NCBI GenBank assembly: GCA_018268955.1
Contig: JAFDVO010000004.1
Location: 1-64,000, forward strand
Direction: 5' to 3'
Source of the DNA: Acidobacteriota bacterium
Lineage (GTDB): Bacteria; Acidobacteriota; Vicinamibacteria; Vicinamibacterales; CAVVIG01
Length of the DNA stretch: 64,000 nt
The translations under genes were made by a program, and so were the position numbers. Positions 1-8,914 of the stretch are shown here, piece after piece. Position 1 is the stretch's first letter. Each line of letters begins with the position of its first letter. The notes beneath the pieces were generated by a model. The model ran no database searches. It had not been told where the DNA came from and was given only the letters and a program-made list of their open reading frames with translations.

Positions 1-248
1 TCGCGCTGGTGAAGCCGCAGTTCGAGGCGGGCCGCGACGAGGTCGGCAAGGGGGGCATCGTGAGAGATCCCGCCGTGCACGAGGCGGTCATCGCGCGCGT
101 GACCGCCGACGCGGAACGCCTTGGGTTCGAGCGTTGCGGACTCACGCCGTCCCCGATCACCGGAGCCACAGGCAACCGCGAGTTCCTGATGCACCTGCAC
201 CTGGGCCCATCGGCAGCCCCGCCCCCGCCCGCACCGGAAGCGCGCTAG
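1..248 (+). CDS. tlyA: TlyA-family rRNA 2'-O-methyltransferase, C-terminal part
   Basis: The reading frame is open at the left edge (first full codon at position 3), so only the last ~81 residues are visible. The segment LVKPQFEAGR followed by VGKGGIVRDP is the characteristic end of the FtsJ-like methyltransferase domain of TlyA (hemolysin A family), and SPITGATGNREF is the usual C-terminal motif. Family members methylate ribose of 16S/23S rRNA using S-adenosylmethionine. The tail ends in a proline/alanine stretch. nadK follows 13 bp downstream on the same strand, an arrangement common in bacteria, so the two are probably co-transcribed. Confidence 0.88.
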   Translation, partial: ALVKPQFEAGRDEVGKGGIVRDPAVHEAVIARVTADAERLGFERCGLTPSPITGATGNREFLMHLHLGPSAAPPPPAPEAR

Positions 249-261
249 GATACGGACACGC

Positions 262-1158
<897 letters not shown>

Positions 1159-2223
1159 CTAGTGGGCGTGTGTCTCGCCCTGCGCCTTCCGACGCTCGGC
1201 GATCCGCTTGTCCCTGAAGTACTGCACCTGGAACTTCTGCACGTTGCGGTTGTGCTCGTCGAGGGTGCGCGCGAACGCGTGCGTCCCGTCATTGCGGCTG
1301 ACGAAATACAGGTACTCGACGTCGGCCGGCCGCGCCGCCGCTTCGAGCGAGGCACGCCCCGGCGCGGCAATCGGCCCCGGCGGCAGTCCCGCATGCCGGT
1401 ACGTGTTGTACGGGGAGTCGAAGCTCAGGTCGTCCCGCCGGAGGTTGCCGTCGAACCGCCCGGCCCGCTGCAGCGCGTAGATGACCGTCGGGTCGCACTG
1501 CAGCCCCATCCCGATGCGCAGCCTGTTGCTGTAGACCGCCGCGACCAGCGGGCGCTCCTCGCCGGCGCCAGTCTCCTTCTCCACGATTGACGCCAGCGTC
1601 ACCAGTTGTCGGACCGTGAGATTGCGCGCGGACGCTGCCTCCCGCATCTCCGGCGTCAGCACGTGAACGAAGCGGTCGACCATGGCCTTCACCAGTTGCG
1701 CCGGCTGCACGTGGCGAGACACAGCGTAGGTCTCGGGAAAAAGATAGCCCTCCAGATCCGTCGCCGCCGGGTCGATTTCCGCGATCAGCGCAGGATTCGC
1801 GGCAGCCTCGCGAAATGCCGCGGCGGTCCCCAGCCCCTGGGACTCGAAGAGGCCGGCCATGTCGGCGATCGTCAGGCCTTCACGGAACGTGACGTTGACC
1901 AGGTCCACCTCGCCACGGGCGATCTTCCCCAACACCTCGCGCGGGGTCATCGCCTTGTCGAACCGGTACTCCCCTGCCTTCAGTCGCCGGGCGTCGCCGG
2001 TCGACCACAGCGCGAGGCGGTACGTCAGGTCGTCGCGGATCACGCCAGCCTCGACGAGCTGACGGCCGATCGCACGCGTGCCGGCTCCGGCCGGGATCTC
2101 CACGTCCTGCGCGTCGGCGTCGTAGCCCTTGAACGGCTCGTCCACCCGCAAGTACAGGAAGTAGCCCGCGCCGCCCGCCGCGACGACCAGCAGCACGATC
2201 GCGACGAGCAGCTTCTTGATCAC
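1159..2223 (-). CDS. mltG: Endolytic murein transglycosylase MltG
   Basis: 354 residues of the YceG/MltG family, which cuts nascent glycan strands in the periplasm and so ends peptidoglycan polymerisation. A single N-terminal membrane anchor covers about residues 5-24. The catalytic region shows IVEKETGAG at about 213-221, followed by SNRLRIGMGLQCDPTVIYAL, both hallmark segments, and later SPYNTYRHAGLPPGPI. Length is normal. It is the downstream partner of ruvX on the minus strand, a pairing seen in many bacteria, but the 141-bp gap between them holds a dispersed repeat. It converges with nadK with no spacing. Confidence 0.95.
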   Translation of the reverse strand: MIKKLLVAIVLLVVAAGGAGYFLYLRVDEPFKGYDADAQDVEIPAGAGTRAIGRQLVEAGVIRDDLTYRLALWSTGDARRLKAGEYRFDKAMTPREVLGKIARGEVDLVNVTFREGLTIADMAGLFESQGLGTAAAFREAAANPALIAEIDPAATDLEGYLFPETYAVSRHVQPAQLVKAMVDRFVHVLTPEMREAASARNLTVRQLVTLASIVEKETGAGEERPLVAAVYSNRLRIGMGLQCDPTVIYALQRAGRFDGNLRRDDLSFDSPYNTYRHAGLPPGPIAAPGRASLEAAARPADVEYLYFVSRNDGTHAFARTLDEHNRNVQKFQVQYFRDKRIAERRKAQGETHAH

Positions 2224-2298
2224 GGCGTCACTCGCTCACGCATCACAACCTGCGTCGAATCTGCAATCTGCAATCGCGGAAATCCTATGTGAAAACAG

Positions 2299-2335
2299 TG
2301 TGGCTCCGTGTTCTCAGTGATCTCCGTGGTGGAGC
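2299..2335. repeat. Dispersed repeat copy, CTCCGTGTTCT...CTCCGTGGTGG type
   Basis: Between mltG and ruvX lies a stretch built from repeated CTCCGTG and TTCTCAGTG words. A related copy in opposite orientation is at 23299-23334. Together they look like a degraded interspersed repeat family. Confidence 0.5.
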
Positions 2336-2364
2336 TTTGAAACAGGCTCTGGAGTCTTCAATTC

Positions 2365-2790
2365 CTATCGCGCCTGCCGATCCAGGAAGTCTTGCAGGAT
2401 CACGGCCGCAGCGGCAGCATCCAGCTGGGCTTTCCGCTTCTTCCAGTCGCGCTCCCGAACGGCAAGGCGGCTCTCGGCCTCGCGGCTGCTGAGGCGCTCG
2501 TCCTCGGTGTGAATCGGGAGCGTCACCCGGGATTGCAGCCGCTCGATGAACTGCCGGACGACAGCGGTCTCCTCGCTCGCCGTGCCGTCCAGACGCCTCG
2601 GCACACCGACGACGATGGCGGCGAGTCCGTCCGATTCTGTCATCAGCCGCTCCACCTCGGACACCACCCGCTGCACGGCGTCGGCACGAGACACCTCGAG
2701 CGTGACCAGCGGCCTCGCGAGCAGTCCCGATGGATCGCTCACCGCCAGCCCGATTCGTCGTCGTCCGACGTCGACCCCGAGCACGCGCAT
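2365..2790 (-). CDS. ruvX: Holliday-junction resolvase-like protein RuvX (YqgF)
   Basis: 141-residue RNase H-fold protein of the YqgF/RuvX family, implicated in 16S rRNA 5' processing and as a putative Holliday-junction resolvase. The N-terminal MRVLGVDVGRRRIGLAVSD carries the first acidic residue; VVGVPRRLDG and TEDERLSS follow, and the C-terminal part has LDAAAAAVILQDFLD. The reading frame stays open upstream, but the start at 2790 places the motif at the very N-terminus as in all family members and avoids overlap with envC. It is divergent from envC with 23 bp between start codons. Confidence 0.93.
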   Translation of the reverse strand: MRVLGVDVGRRRIGLAVSDPSGLLARPLVTLEVSRADAVQRVVSEVERLMTESDGLAAIVVGVPRRLDGTASEETAVVRQFIERLQSRVTLPIHTEDERLSSREAESRLAVRERDWKKRKAQLDAAAAAVILQDFLDRQAR

Positions 2791-2813
2791 CGCGATGCTA
2801 TATTCGCACGCGG

Positions 2814-3941
2814 ATGCTCCGCCGCTCGATAGGTCTCTGGCTGGCCCTGGTGTCGCTCGGCCTCGCGTCCCCGCGGGCACAGCAGCCGCCGCCGGCGACC
2901 GAGGCGGGCTCGGTATCGCAACGTGCGGCGAATCGCCTGCGCGCGCTGCGCGACGAAGCCGACCGGCTCGCGCGTGAGGAACGCACGGTGCTCGGTGACC
3001 TGCGACGGCTCGAGGTGGAACGCGACATCCGCGCAGCAGAACTCGAGCGGGCACGGGCCTCGCTCCGCACCGCGACCGACGAGCTCTCGGCGGTCGACGC
3101 AGACGTCGCCCGCATCACGGCGCAGACGCAGGCGGCGTTGCCCGATCTGAAGGCCCGACTCGTCACCGTCTACAAGCTTGGGCGCGGGCAGTACGCGCGA
3201 CTGCTACTGTCTGCATCCGACGTGCGCCAGTTCACGCAGGCACTCCGGCTCGTCTCGGCACTGGCCGAGCAGGACCGGCGCCGCATGGGCGAGTTCCAGC
3301 GGCAGCTTGCCGAACTGGAGACGGCGCGGAAGGCCGCCACCGAACGACAGGCGCAGGTACGTGAGGCGCAGGCGGCCGCAGTGCGCGCGCAGGCGGCGGC
3401 CCAGCAGGCGATCGACGCACGCAACGCGCTCGTGCATGACATCGACACACGACGTGACCTGAACGCCCAGTACGCCGCCGAACTGATGGCCGCGCAGGCG
3501 CGGCTGCAGGAGTCGATCAGCGGCCTGTCCTCCATGGCGGCGACGCTGCCGCTCACGCCGTTCAAGGGCGCGCTCGACTGGCCGGCCGCCGGGACGGTGA
3601 GCCACCCGTTCGGCGCATCGGTGGGAGGACGTCCGCCACTTCGCGGGCTCGAGATCGTCACGTCTGCCGGAGCGGCTGTTCGTGCCATCCACGAGGGGAC
3701 GGTGGCGTTTGCAGACGTCTTCAGCGGCTACGGACGCCTGGTCATCCTCGATCATGGCAACCAGACGTTCTCGCTCTACGGCAACCTTGCCGAGATAACG
3801 GTGTCGAAAGGCGCACGCGTCGAGGGCGGGGCGGAGATCGGTCGTGCTGCCGCTGATGAGCCGGGCGGGCCGGTGCTCTACTTCGAACTCCGGATCGACG
3901 GCCGCGCAGTCGATCCCTTACAATGGCTGGCGAAAAGGTAG
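2814..3941 (+). CDS. envC: EnvC-like murein hydrolase activator with degenerate LytM domain
   Basis: 375 residues: signal peptide (about 1-24, ending before QQPPP), two long coiled-coil blocks rich in Ala, Arg, Glu and Gln (about 35-240), then a C-terminal M23/LytM domain (about 250-372). The zinc ligands of active LytM peptidases are missing: the HxxxD site reads RGLEI and the HxH site reads VLYFEL. Such degenerate domains do not cut peptidoglycan but activate periplasmic N-acetylmuramyl amidases at division sites, as EnvC does in E. coli. The start at 2814 was chosen because a good signal peptide begins there; a TATATT hexamer sits at 2799-2804. The S41 gene follows 2 bp after the stop, the conserved envC-ctpA arrangement. 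Confidence 0.88.
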   Translation: MLRRSIGLWLALVSLGLASPRAQQPPPATEAGSVSQRAANRLRALRDEADRLAREERTVLGDLRRLEVERDIRAAELERARASLRTATDELSAVDADVARITAQTQAALPDLKARLVTVYKLGRGQYARLLLSASDVRQFTQALRLVSALAEQDRRRMGEFQRQLAELETARKAATERQAQVREAQAAAVRAQAAAQQAIDARNALVHDIDTRRDLNAQYAAELMAAQARLQESISGLSSMAATLPLTPFKGALDWPAAGTVSHPFGASVGGRPPLRGLEIVTSAGAAVRAIHEGTVAFADVFSGYGRLVILDHGNQTFSLYGNLAEITVSKGARVEGGAEIGRAAADEPGGPVLYFELRIDGRAVDPLQWLAKR

Positions 3942-3943
3942 CT

Positions 3944-5110
3944 ATGTTTTCGAGCATCCGCCGCGTCGTGCTCTGGGTGTCCGCTCCGGTACTCGCCTTC
4001 GCGCTGGTCGGCGGATTCCTCGGCCGGGTCAACGCCGGCGAGGAAACCTTCCCCCACCTGCGTGTCTTCCACGACGTGGTCACGCTCATCACCGATCGCT
4101 ATGTCGAGAAGACCGATCCCGACAAGGTGATGACCGGTGCGATGCACGGCCTGGCCGACAGCCTGGACCCGGACAGCGCGTTCCTCTCCGCCGATCTCGT
4201 GAAGCAGATCGAGTCGAGCGCGGCGGCCGCCCCGGGCGATGTCGGCATCGATTTCACGCGTCAGTACTGGCTGCGGATCATTGCCACGCGTGATGGCTCG
4301 CCGGCGGCCAGGGCCGGCCTGCGCACGGGGGACTTCGTCCGGCTCATCGGCGACACGCCGACCCGCGAGATGTCTGTCTATGAAGGCATGCGGCGGCTGC
4401 GCGGTGCGCCCGGGAGCAAGGTCACCCTCACCGTCATTCGTGGGAATACCAACGATCCGCACGTCGTCGAGCTGACCCGAGAGGCGGTGCCCACGGTCGA
4501 TGTGACCGGCCGGATGGCCGCGTCAGGCGTGGGACTGCTGCGGGTTGCCGCGTTCACGTCCCGCACGGCGGCGCAGGCGAAGGCGGCGGCAGCGGACCTG
4601 GCGAAGAACGGCGCCACCAAGTTGATCGTTGACGTGCGGCACACGTCCGGGGGCTCGAACGACGCGGGCCTGGCGCTCGCGCGGCTGTTCGTCCCGAGCG
4701 GCACGCTGGCCAAGCGCGAGGCGCGCGGCAGCGAGCCGACGAATATCGACGCGGCGGCAGGTGACGGCAGCATCACGATGCCGGTCACGATCCTCGCGGA
4801 CAACGGCACGTCGGGCGCCTCGGAGATCTTCGCGTCCGCGCTGCTGGGCAACAAGCGGGCGGAGCTCATCGGCGAGCACACGATTGGTCGGGCCGGCGAG
4901 CAGAAGCTCGTGAAGCTGCCGGACGGGACCGGCCTCTGGCTCACGTCGGCCAAGTACCTCACCCCATCGGGTGAACCGCTGCACGGCAAGGGTCTCACCC
5001 CGACGGTGGCGGTCGACGCGCCGGACGTGGAGTTCGGCCAGGCCGAGCCGACAGAAGACGCCATCCTCGACACCGCACTGGAGCGCCTCGCCGGAAAGAA
5101 AGCCGCGTAG
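3944..5110 (+). CDS. S41 family (CtpA-like) protein, catalytic residues altered
   Basis: 388 residues: N-terminal membrane/signal segment (about 7-27), helical N-domain, PDZ domain (about 98-165) and S41 core (about 195-345). C-terminal processing proteases normally carry Ser and Lys in SASASE and TFGKG; aligned by hand, these positions are Gly-291 (TSGASE) and Arg-316 (TIGRAGEQ), while Gln-320 of the triad remains. The protein may therefore be a non-proteolytic scaffold, or use a shifted serine (Ser-290). The start at 3944 gives a clean signal sequence and has AAAAGG upstream; an in-frame ATG at 3923 overlaps envC. It follows envC by 2 bp, so a periplasmic role in cell-wall enzyme control is likely. 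Confidence 0.85.
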   Translation: MFSSIRRVVLWVSAPVLAFALVGGFLGRVNAGEETFPHLRVFHDVVTLITDRYVEKTDPDKVMTGAMHGLADSLDPDSAFLSADLVKQIESSAAAAPGDVGIDFTRQYWLRIIATRDGSPAARAGLRTGDFVRLIGDTPTREMSVYEGMRRLRGAPGSKVTLTVIRGNTNDPHVVELTREAVPTVDVTGRMAASGVGLLRVAAFTSRTAAQAKAAAADLAKNGATKLIVDVRHTSGGSNDAGLALARLFVPSGTLAKREARGSEPTNIDAAAGDGSITMPVTILADNGTSGASEIFASALLGNKRAELIGEHTIGRAGEQKLVKLPDGTGLWLTSAKYLTPSGEPLHGKGLTPTVAVDAPDVEFGQAEPTEDAILDTALERLAGKKAA

Positions 5111-5145
5111 CCCGCACTTTTTTTGCGCAACCGAGCACGAAATCG

Positions 5146-5175
5146 TTGACGTGCGATTTCGGTGGTTGCTATACT
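5146..5175 (+). promoter_or_regulatory. Sigma-70 promoter of the tRNA-Val/thrS/infC operon
   Basis: TTGACG at 5146-5151 and TATACT at 5170-5175 are separated by 18 bp, the best consensus-like promoter in the window. Transcription would start near 5182, about 30 bases before the tRNA. Confidence 0.75.
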
Positions 5176-5210
5176 GCCTTTTCGTCTAACGCCTTGATTT
5201 TCAAAGCCGT

Positions 5211-5286
5211 AGGCGCGTAGCTCAGGGGTTAGAGCGCCTGCTTGACACGCAGGAGGTCGGTGGTTCGAATCCACCCGTGCCTACCA
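5211..5286 (+). tRNA. tRNA-Val (anticodon GAC)
   Basis: A full cloverleaf of 76 nt: acceptor AGGCGCG pairs with CGTGCCT (one G-U), D-arm GCTC/GAGC, anticodon stem CCTGC/GCAGG with loop TTGACAC (anticodon GAC, valine), variable loop AGGTC, T-stem GGTGG/CCACC with loop TTCGAAT. Discriminator A and an encoded CCA end it. It sits between the promoter at 5146-5175 and thrS with no terminator in between, so it is probably processed from the thrS-operon transcript. Confidence 0.95.
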
Positions 5287-5398
5287 GCCTTCGCTCACGC
5301 CGAGCACTCCGTGTGTGAGCTTCGGCCCGGCAAGCCAGTGAAGGCTGTCGCGCCGGAGCGGCGGTGCCGCGAAGGCGGACCGGCAATCGAAACATCCC

Positions 5399-7363
5399 AT
5401 GAGCCAGGTCAACGTCACGCTTCCCGACGGGTCCAGTCGCGCCGTGCCGCCCGGCACGCCGGTCCGGGACATCGCCGAAGCGATTTCGCCCAGGCTGGCG
5501 AAGGCGGCCCTTGCCGCGATCGTCGACGGTCGCCTGGTCGACCTCACCTTCCCGCTTCGTTCTGACGCCTCCGTCCGCATCGTCACGCAGGACAGCCCCG
5601 AGGCGCTCCATCTCTACCGGCACAGCACCGCGCACCTGCTCGCCGCCGCCGTTACGAACCTGTTCCCCGGCGTGCAGTGCGGCATTGGTCCCGCCACCGA
5701 CGACGGGTTCTTCTACGACTTCGTGGTGCCGCGGCCGTTCGTCCCCGAAGATCTCGAGGCCATCGAGAACAAGATGCGGGAACTGGCCAACCAGGACCTC
5801 GCGTACGAGCGGCAGCTGTGGCCGCGCGAGGAAGCGAAGGCCTTCTTCGCCGGGCGCGGCGAACCGCTGAAGGTCCAGCTGATCGACGAGAAGACGGAGG
5901 GCCAGCCCGAAGTCTCCTGCTACACCATCAAGGACAAGGACACCTTCGTCGACTTCTGCGTCGGGCCGCACGTGCCGTCGACCGGGAAGCTGAAGGCGTT
6001 CAAGCTGCTGACGACGTCGAACGCGTACTGGAAGGGCGACGCGCGCAACCAGCCGATGCAGCGCGTCTATGGCACCGCCTTCTTCTCCGAGAAGGAGTTG
6101 AAGGCGTACCTGACGCAGCAGGAAGAGGCGAAGAAGCGCGATCACCGCAAGGTCGGCAAGGACCTCGGCCTGTTCACGTTCCATCAGTGGGCGCCGGGCG
6201 CGGCGTTCTGGCTGGACAAGGGCACGACGCTCTACAACACGCTCGCCAACTACATGCGCGACGTGCTGTTCCCGGCCGGCTACGTCGAGGTGAAGACGCC
6301 GATCATCTTCAACAAGGCCCTGTGGGAGACGTCCGGGCACTGGTCCCACTACCGCGAGAACATGTTCCTCGTGAACGCGTCGGAAGACGAGGAGCTGGCG
6401 CTCAAGGCGATGAACTGCCCCGGGCACATGCTCGTCTTCGGCACGGCCGTGCGCAGCTACAAGGACCTGCCGATCCGCCTGCATGAGCAGACGCCGCTCC
6501 ATCGCAACGAGGCCTCCGGGGTGCTCTCCGGGCTTACGCGCGTGCGGCAGTTCTCCCAGGACGATGCGCACTGCTTCGTGATGGAGTCGCAGATTGCGTC
6601 CGAGGTCGAGCACCTGCTCCGCCTGGTGCAGCGCGTCTACGGCGACTTCGGCCTCGAGTACTCCGTGAAGCTGTCGACCCGTCCCGAGAAGTACCTGGGC
6701 ACGGTCGACACGTGGGATCACGCGGAAGCGTCACTGAAGGCCGCGCTCGAGGCGGCCCACCAGCCCTACACGATCAACGAGGGCGACGGCGCCTTCTACG
6801 GTCCGAAGCTGGACTTCGACGTCCTCGACGCCATCGGCCGCACCTGGCAGTGCGCCACGATTCAGCTGGACTACCAGCTGCCCGCCCGCTTCGGCCTGAC
6901 CTACGTCGGCGCCGACAACGCGGAGCACATGCCGGTCGTCATTCACCGGGCCATCTTCGGCAGCTTCGAACGGTTCATCGGGATCCTCATCGAGCACTAC
7001 GCCGGCGCCTTCCCGCTCTGGCTGGCTCCCGTGCAGGCGATGGTCCTTCCAATCTCCGATCGCCACCTCGAGTATGCGCAGCAGGTGCATGCTCAACTGA
7101 AGGCGGTGGGGCTCCGCGCGGATCTGGACGAGCGCCAGGAGAAGATTGGTTATAAAATTCGTGAAGCCCAACTGCAGAAGATCCCCTACATGCTTGTCGT
7201 CGGGGATCGGGAGGCGGCGGAGGGCACGGTATCGGTGCGTACGCGCACCGGGGGTGACCAGGGTGCGGTCACGGTCGCCGCGTTCATCGATCGAGCGCGC
7301 GCAGAAGTGGCCAGTCGTGGACGGAACGTGGCGGACCCCGTACAAGCGGGCGCATCCGCGTAA
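5399..7363 (+). CDS. thrS: Threonyl-tRNA synthetase
   Basis: 654-residue class II synthetase that charges tRNA-Thr in the cytoplasm. Domains in order: TGS (about 1-62), editing domain with HSTAH (about 76-80) and later catalytic cysteine region, class II core (about 245-535) with zinc-site MNCPGHM, RLHEQTPLHRNE and RVRQFSQDDAHCF, and anticodon-binding domain (about 540-640). Length is normal. The ATG at 5399 has no good Shine-Dalgarno; a 112-nt stretch separates it from the tRNA. infC follows by 15 bp (counting from the proposed AUC start), the conserved thrS-infC-rpmI-rplT order. Confidence 0.97.
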   Translation: MSQVNVTLPDGSSRAVPPGTPVRDIAEAISPRLAKAALAAIVDGRLVDLTFPLRSDASVRIVTQDSPEALHLYRHSTAHLLAAAVTNLFPGVQCGIGPATDDGFFYDFVVPRPFVPEDLEAIENKMRELANQDLAYERQLWPREEAKAFFAGRGEPLKVQLIDEKTEGQPEVSCYTIKDKDTFVDFCVGPHVPSTGKLKAFKLLTTSNAYWKGDARNQPMQRVYGTAFFSEKELKAYLTQQEEAKKRDHRKVGKDLGLFTFHQWAPGAAFWLDKGTTLYNTLANYMRDVLFPAGYVEVKTPIIFNKALWETSGHWSHYRENMFLVNASEDEELALKAMNCPGHMLVFGTAVRSYKDLPIRLHEQTPLHRNEASGVLSGLTRVRQFSQDDAHCFVMESQIASEVEHLLRLVQRVYGDFGLEYSVKLSTRPEKYLGTVDTWDHAEASLKAALEAAHQPYTINEGDGAFYGPKLDFDVLDAIGRTWQCATIQLDYQLPARFGLTYVGADNAEHMPVVIHRAIFGSFERFIGILIEHYAGAFPLWLAPVQAMVLPISDRHLEYAQQVHAQLKAVGLRADLDERQEKIGYKIREAQLQKIPYMLVVGDREAAEGTVSVRTRTGGDQGAVTVAAFIDRARAEVASRGRNVADPVQAGASA

Positions 7364-7368
7364 CGTGT

Positions 7369-7381
7369 AGGAGGCCTTATC
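7369..7381 (+). promoter_or_regulatory. Ribosome binding site and AUC start of infC
   Basis: AGGAGG at 7369-7374 is followed after four bases by ATC at 7379-7381, which is in frame with infC. No ATG or GTG exists in this frame until the GTG at 7415, which has no Shine-Dalgarno at useful distance. The site therefore points to AUC initiation. Confidence 0.75.
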
Positions 7382-7987
7382 GCTTTCGACAGAGGACCCC
7401 GGCGGGACGATCGCGTGCGAGTGAACGAGCGCATTCGCGTTCGGGAAATCCGCGTCATCGACGACACGGGGCAGCAGCTGGGCATCATGCCGCCGCCGCA
7501 GGCGCTGGCCATTGCGAAGCAGAAGGGGCTCGACCTGGTCGAGATCTCGCCGACGGCGCAACCGCCGGTCTGCCGCATCATGGACTTCGGGAAGTACCAG
7601 TACCAGGAGCAGAAGCGCACACGCGAGGCGCGGAAGCACCAGAAGGTCATCGAGGTCAAGGAAATCAAGTTCCGCCCGAAGGTGGACGAACACGATTACC
7701 AGTTCAAGAAGAAGCACATCGAGCGCTTCCTCGAGGACGGCGACAAGGTGAAGGCCACCATCTTCTTCCGCGGACGCGAGATGGCGCATCCCGAAATCGG
7801 TCGGCGCATCCTCGAACGTCTGGTCGAAGAACTGGGTGAGGTTGCCATCGCGGAGACGATGCCGCGGCTCGAAGGCAACCAGATGCACACGATCCTGAGC
7901 CGCCGGCCGCAGGGCGGTGGCAAGGGGCGTGCGGTGGCACGGCCGGCCCAGCCTGCCCCACCGCCATCGTCGGCGCAACAGGGCTAG
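7379..7987 (+). CDS. infC: Translation initiation factor IF-3
   Basis: 202 residues from the proposed AUC start (190 from the GTG at 7415). IF-3 binds the 30S subunit and rejects non-canonical start codons. The N-domain shows [16 protein letters not shown] and [19 protein letters not shown], then a basic linker ([13 protein letters not shown]) and the C-domain with [15 protein letters not shown] and [12 protein letters not shown]. The extra N-terminal [11 protein letters not shown] resembles the basic leader of many IF-3 proteins. In several bacteria a rare start codon lets IF-3 repress its own synthesis, and the strong AGGAGG before ATC fits that scheme. The C-terminus has a low-complexity Gly/Ala/Pro tail. 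Confidence 0.93.
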   Translation: MAFDRGPRRDDRVRVNERIRVREIRVIDDTGQQLGIMPPPQALAIAKQKGLDLVEISPTAQPPVCRIMDFGKYQYQEQKRTREARKHQKVIEVKEIKFRPKVDEHDYQFKKKHIERFLEDGDKVKATIFFRGREMAHPEIGRRILERLVEELGEVAIAETMPRLEGNQMHTILSRRPQGGGKGRAVARPAQPAPPPSSAQQG

Positions 7988-8028
7988 CGGCGACACGGTC
8001 GCCACAACTGAGAGACGGACACGAAGTC

Positions 8029-8226
8029 ATGCCGAAGCTGAAGACCCATCGCGGCGCTGCGAAGCGCTTCAAGAAGACGAAGACCGGGAAGTTCCTGCGC
8101 AGCAGCTCGTTCAAGCGCCACATCCTGACCAGCAAGACCACGAAGCGGAAGCGCGCCCTGCGCGGAACCACCGTCGTGGCGGAGCAGGATTCGGCCAAGC
8201 TCGAACGGATGCTTCCCTACGCCTGA
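8029..8226 (+). CDS. rpmI: 50S ribosomal protein L35
   Basis: 65-residue basic protein starting [17 protein letters not shown], the standard bL35 N-terminus, with [17 protein letters not shown] in the middle. It is a component of the large subunit. It lies 41 bp after infC and 113 bp before rplT, within the same operon. Confidence 0.97.
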   Translation: MPKLKTHRGAAKRFKKTKTGKFLRSSSFKRHILTSKTTKRKRALRGTTVVAEQDSAKLERMLPYA

Positions 8227-8230
8227 TCAC

Positions 8231-8283
8231 GACGACCGGTCAACGGTCGTCAGGCTTTCGGCTTGGCCACGCTGGCGCCAGCC
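8231..8283 (+). promoter_or_regulatory. Paired hairpins in the long rpmI-rplT spacer
   Basis: Right after the rpmI stop, GACGACCG (8231-8238) pairs perfectly with CGGTCGTC (8244-8251). A second stem with one bulge joins 8260-8267 to 8277-8283. No U-run follows either. The 113-bp spacer is unusually long for this gene pair and might hold an L20-responsive control element or an attenuator; this is inference. Confidence 0.35.
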
Positions 8284-8339
8284 AAAGTCTTTAGGGCCCG
8301 GCCCTCGGCCGCGCGCTCAAAGCCAGTGAGGAATCAGCA

Positions 8340-8705
8340 ATGCCACGCGTAAAACGAGGAACGGTCCGCCGCGCGAAGCGGAAGAAGCTGCTCAGCCTTG
8401 CGAAGGGCTACTACCAAACGAAGAGCAAGCTGTATCGCGCAGCCAAGGAGTCGGTCGACACCGCGCTCAAGTACGCGTTCGTCGGTCGCCGCAACAAGAA
8501 GCGGGACTTCCGCCGCCTGTGGGTGGTCCGGATCAACGCCGCCGCCCGCCAGAACGGCCTCACCTACTCGCAGTTGATCAACGGCCTGAAGCACGCCGGC
8601 AACACGCTGGACCGGAAGAGCCTCGCGGAACTCGCCGCGACGAGCCCCGCCGCGTTCGCCGCCGTCGCCGCCCAGGCCAAGGCCGCGCTCCCGGCACGCG
8701 CGTGA
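8340..8705 (+). CDS. rplT: 50S ribosomal protein L20
   Basis: 121-residue bL20: [18 protein letters not shown] at the N-terminus, [36 protein letters not shown] and [14 protein letters not shown] are all family hallmarks. L20 is needed for early 50S assembly and, in studied species, represses its own operon. GAGGA at 8327-8331 is the ribosome binding site. A strong terminator follows 62 bp after the stop. Confidence 0.97.
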   Translation: MPRVKRGTVRRAKRKKLLSLAKGYYQTKSKLYRAAKESVDTALKYAFVGRRNKKRDFRRLWVVRINAAARQNGLTYSQLINGLKHAGNTLDRKSLAELAATSPAAFAAVAAQAKAALPARA

Positions 8706-8767
8706 TCGGCCGATCGTCAGTCGAAGCGAGACGGTAGACATCAGACGTCAGCACTTCGGTGAACAAG

Positions 8768-8813
8768 GGCAAAGGCGCCGCTTTCCGGCTGGCGCCTTTG
8801 CCTTTTTTCTTTT
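8768..8813 (+). terminator. Intrinsic terminator of the thrS-infC-rpmI-rplT operon
   Basis: A perfect 12-bp stem (GGCAAAGGCGCC at 8768-8779 with GGCGCCTTTGCC at 8791-8802) and an 11-nt loop are followed by TTTTTTCTTTT. It is the only classical U-tract terminator in the window. Confidence 0.92.
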
Positions 8814-8828
8814 GCGGCCGCTGTGCAC

Positions 8829-8896
8829 CTTCTACACTTCTGACTTCGACACTTCTGACTTCTAACTTCTAACTTCTAAGTTCTAAGTTCTAACGT
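8829..8896. repeat. Short tandem repeat array, ACTTCTAA-type unit
   Basis: Imperfect copies of a 7-8-bp unit (ACTTCTGA, ACTTCTA, AGTTCTA) fill the gap between the rplT terminator and pheS. The same words reappear at 16862-16884. Confidence 0.8.
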
Positions 8897-8914
8897 CTAC
8901 CTTCCTCCGCCCAC

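Noticed and set aside
3923-3943. Earlier ATG start for the S41 gene
   Set aside because: It lies inside envC and adds residues before a good signal peptide; AAAAGG supports 3944.
4378-5274. Open frame on the minus strand starting MDSNHRPPACQAG
   Set aside because: This N-terminus is the well-known spurious translation of a tRNA gene; the rest is antisense to the S41 gene.
5222-6721. Long open frame on the minus strand over thrS (499 aa)
   Set aside because: It is a GC-rich shadow of thrS; its last part translates tRNA sequence and no domain is seen.
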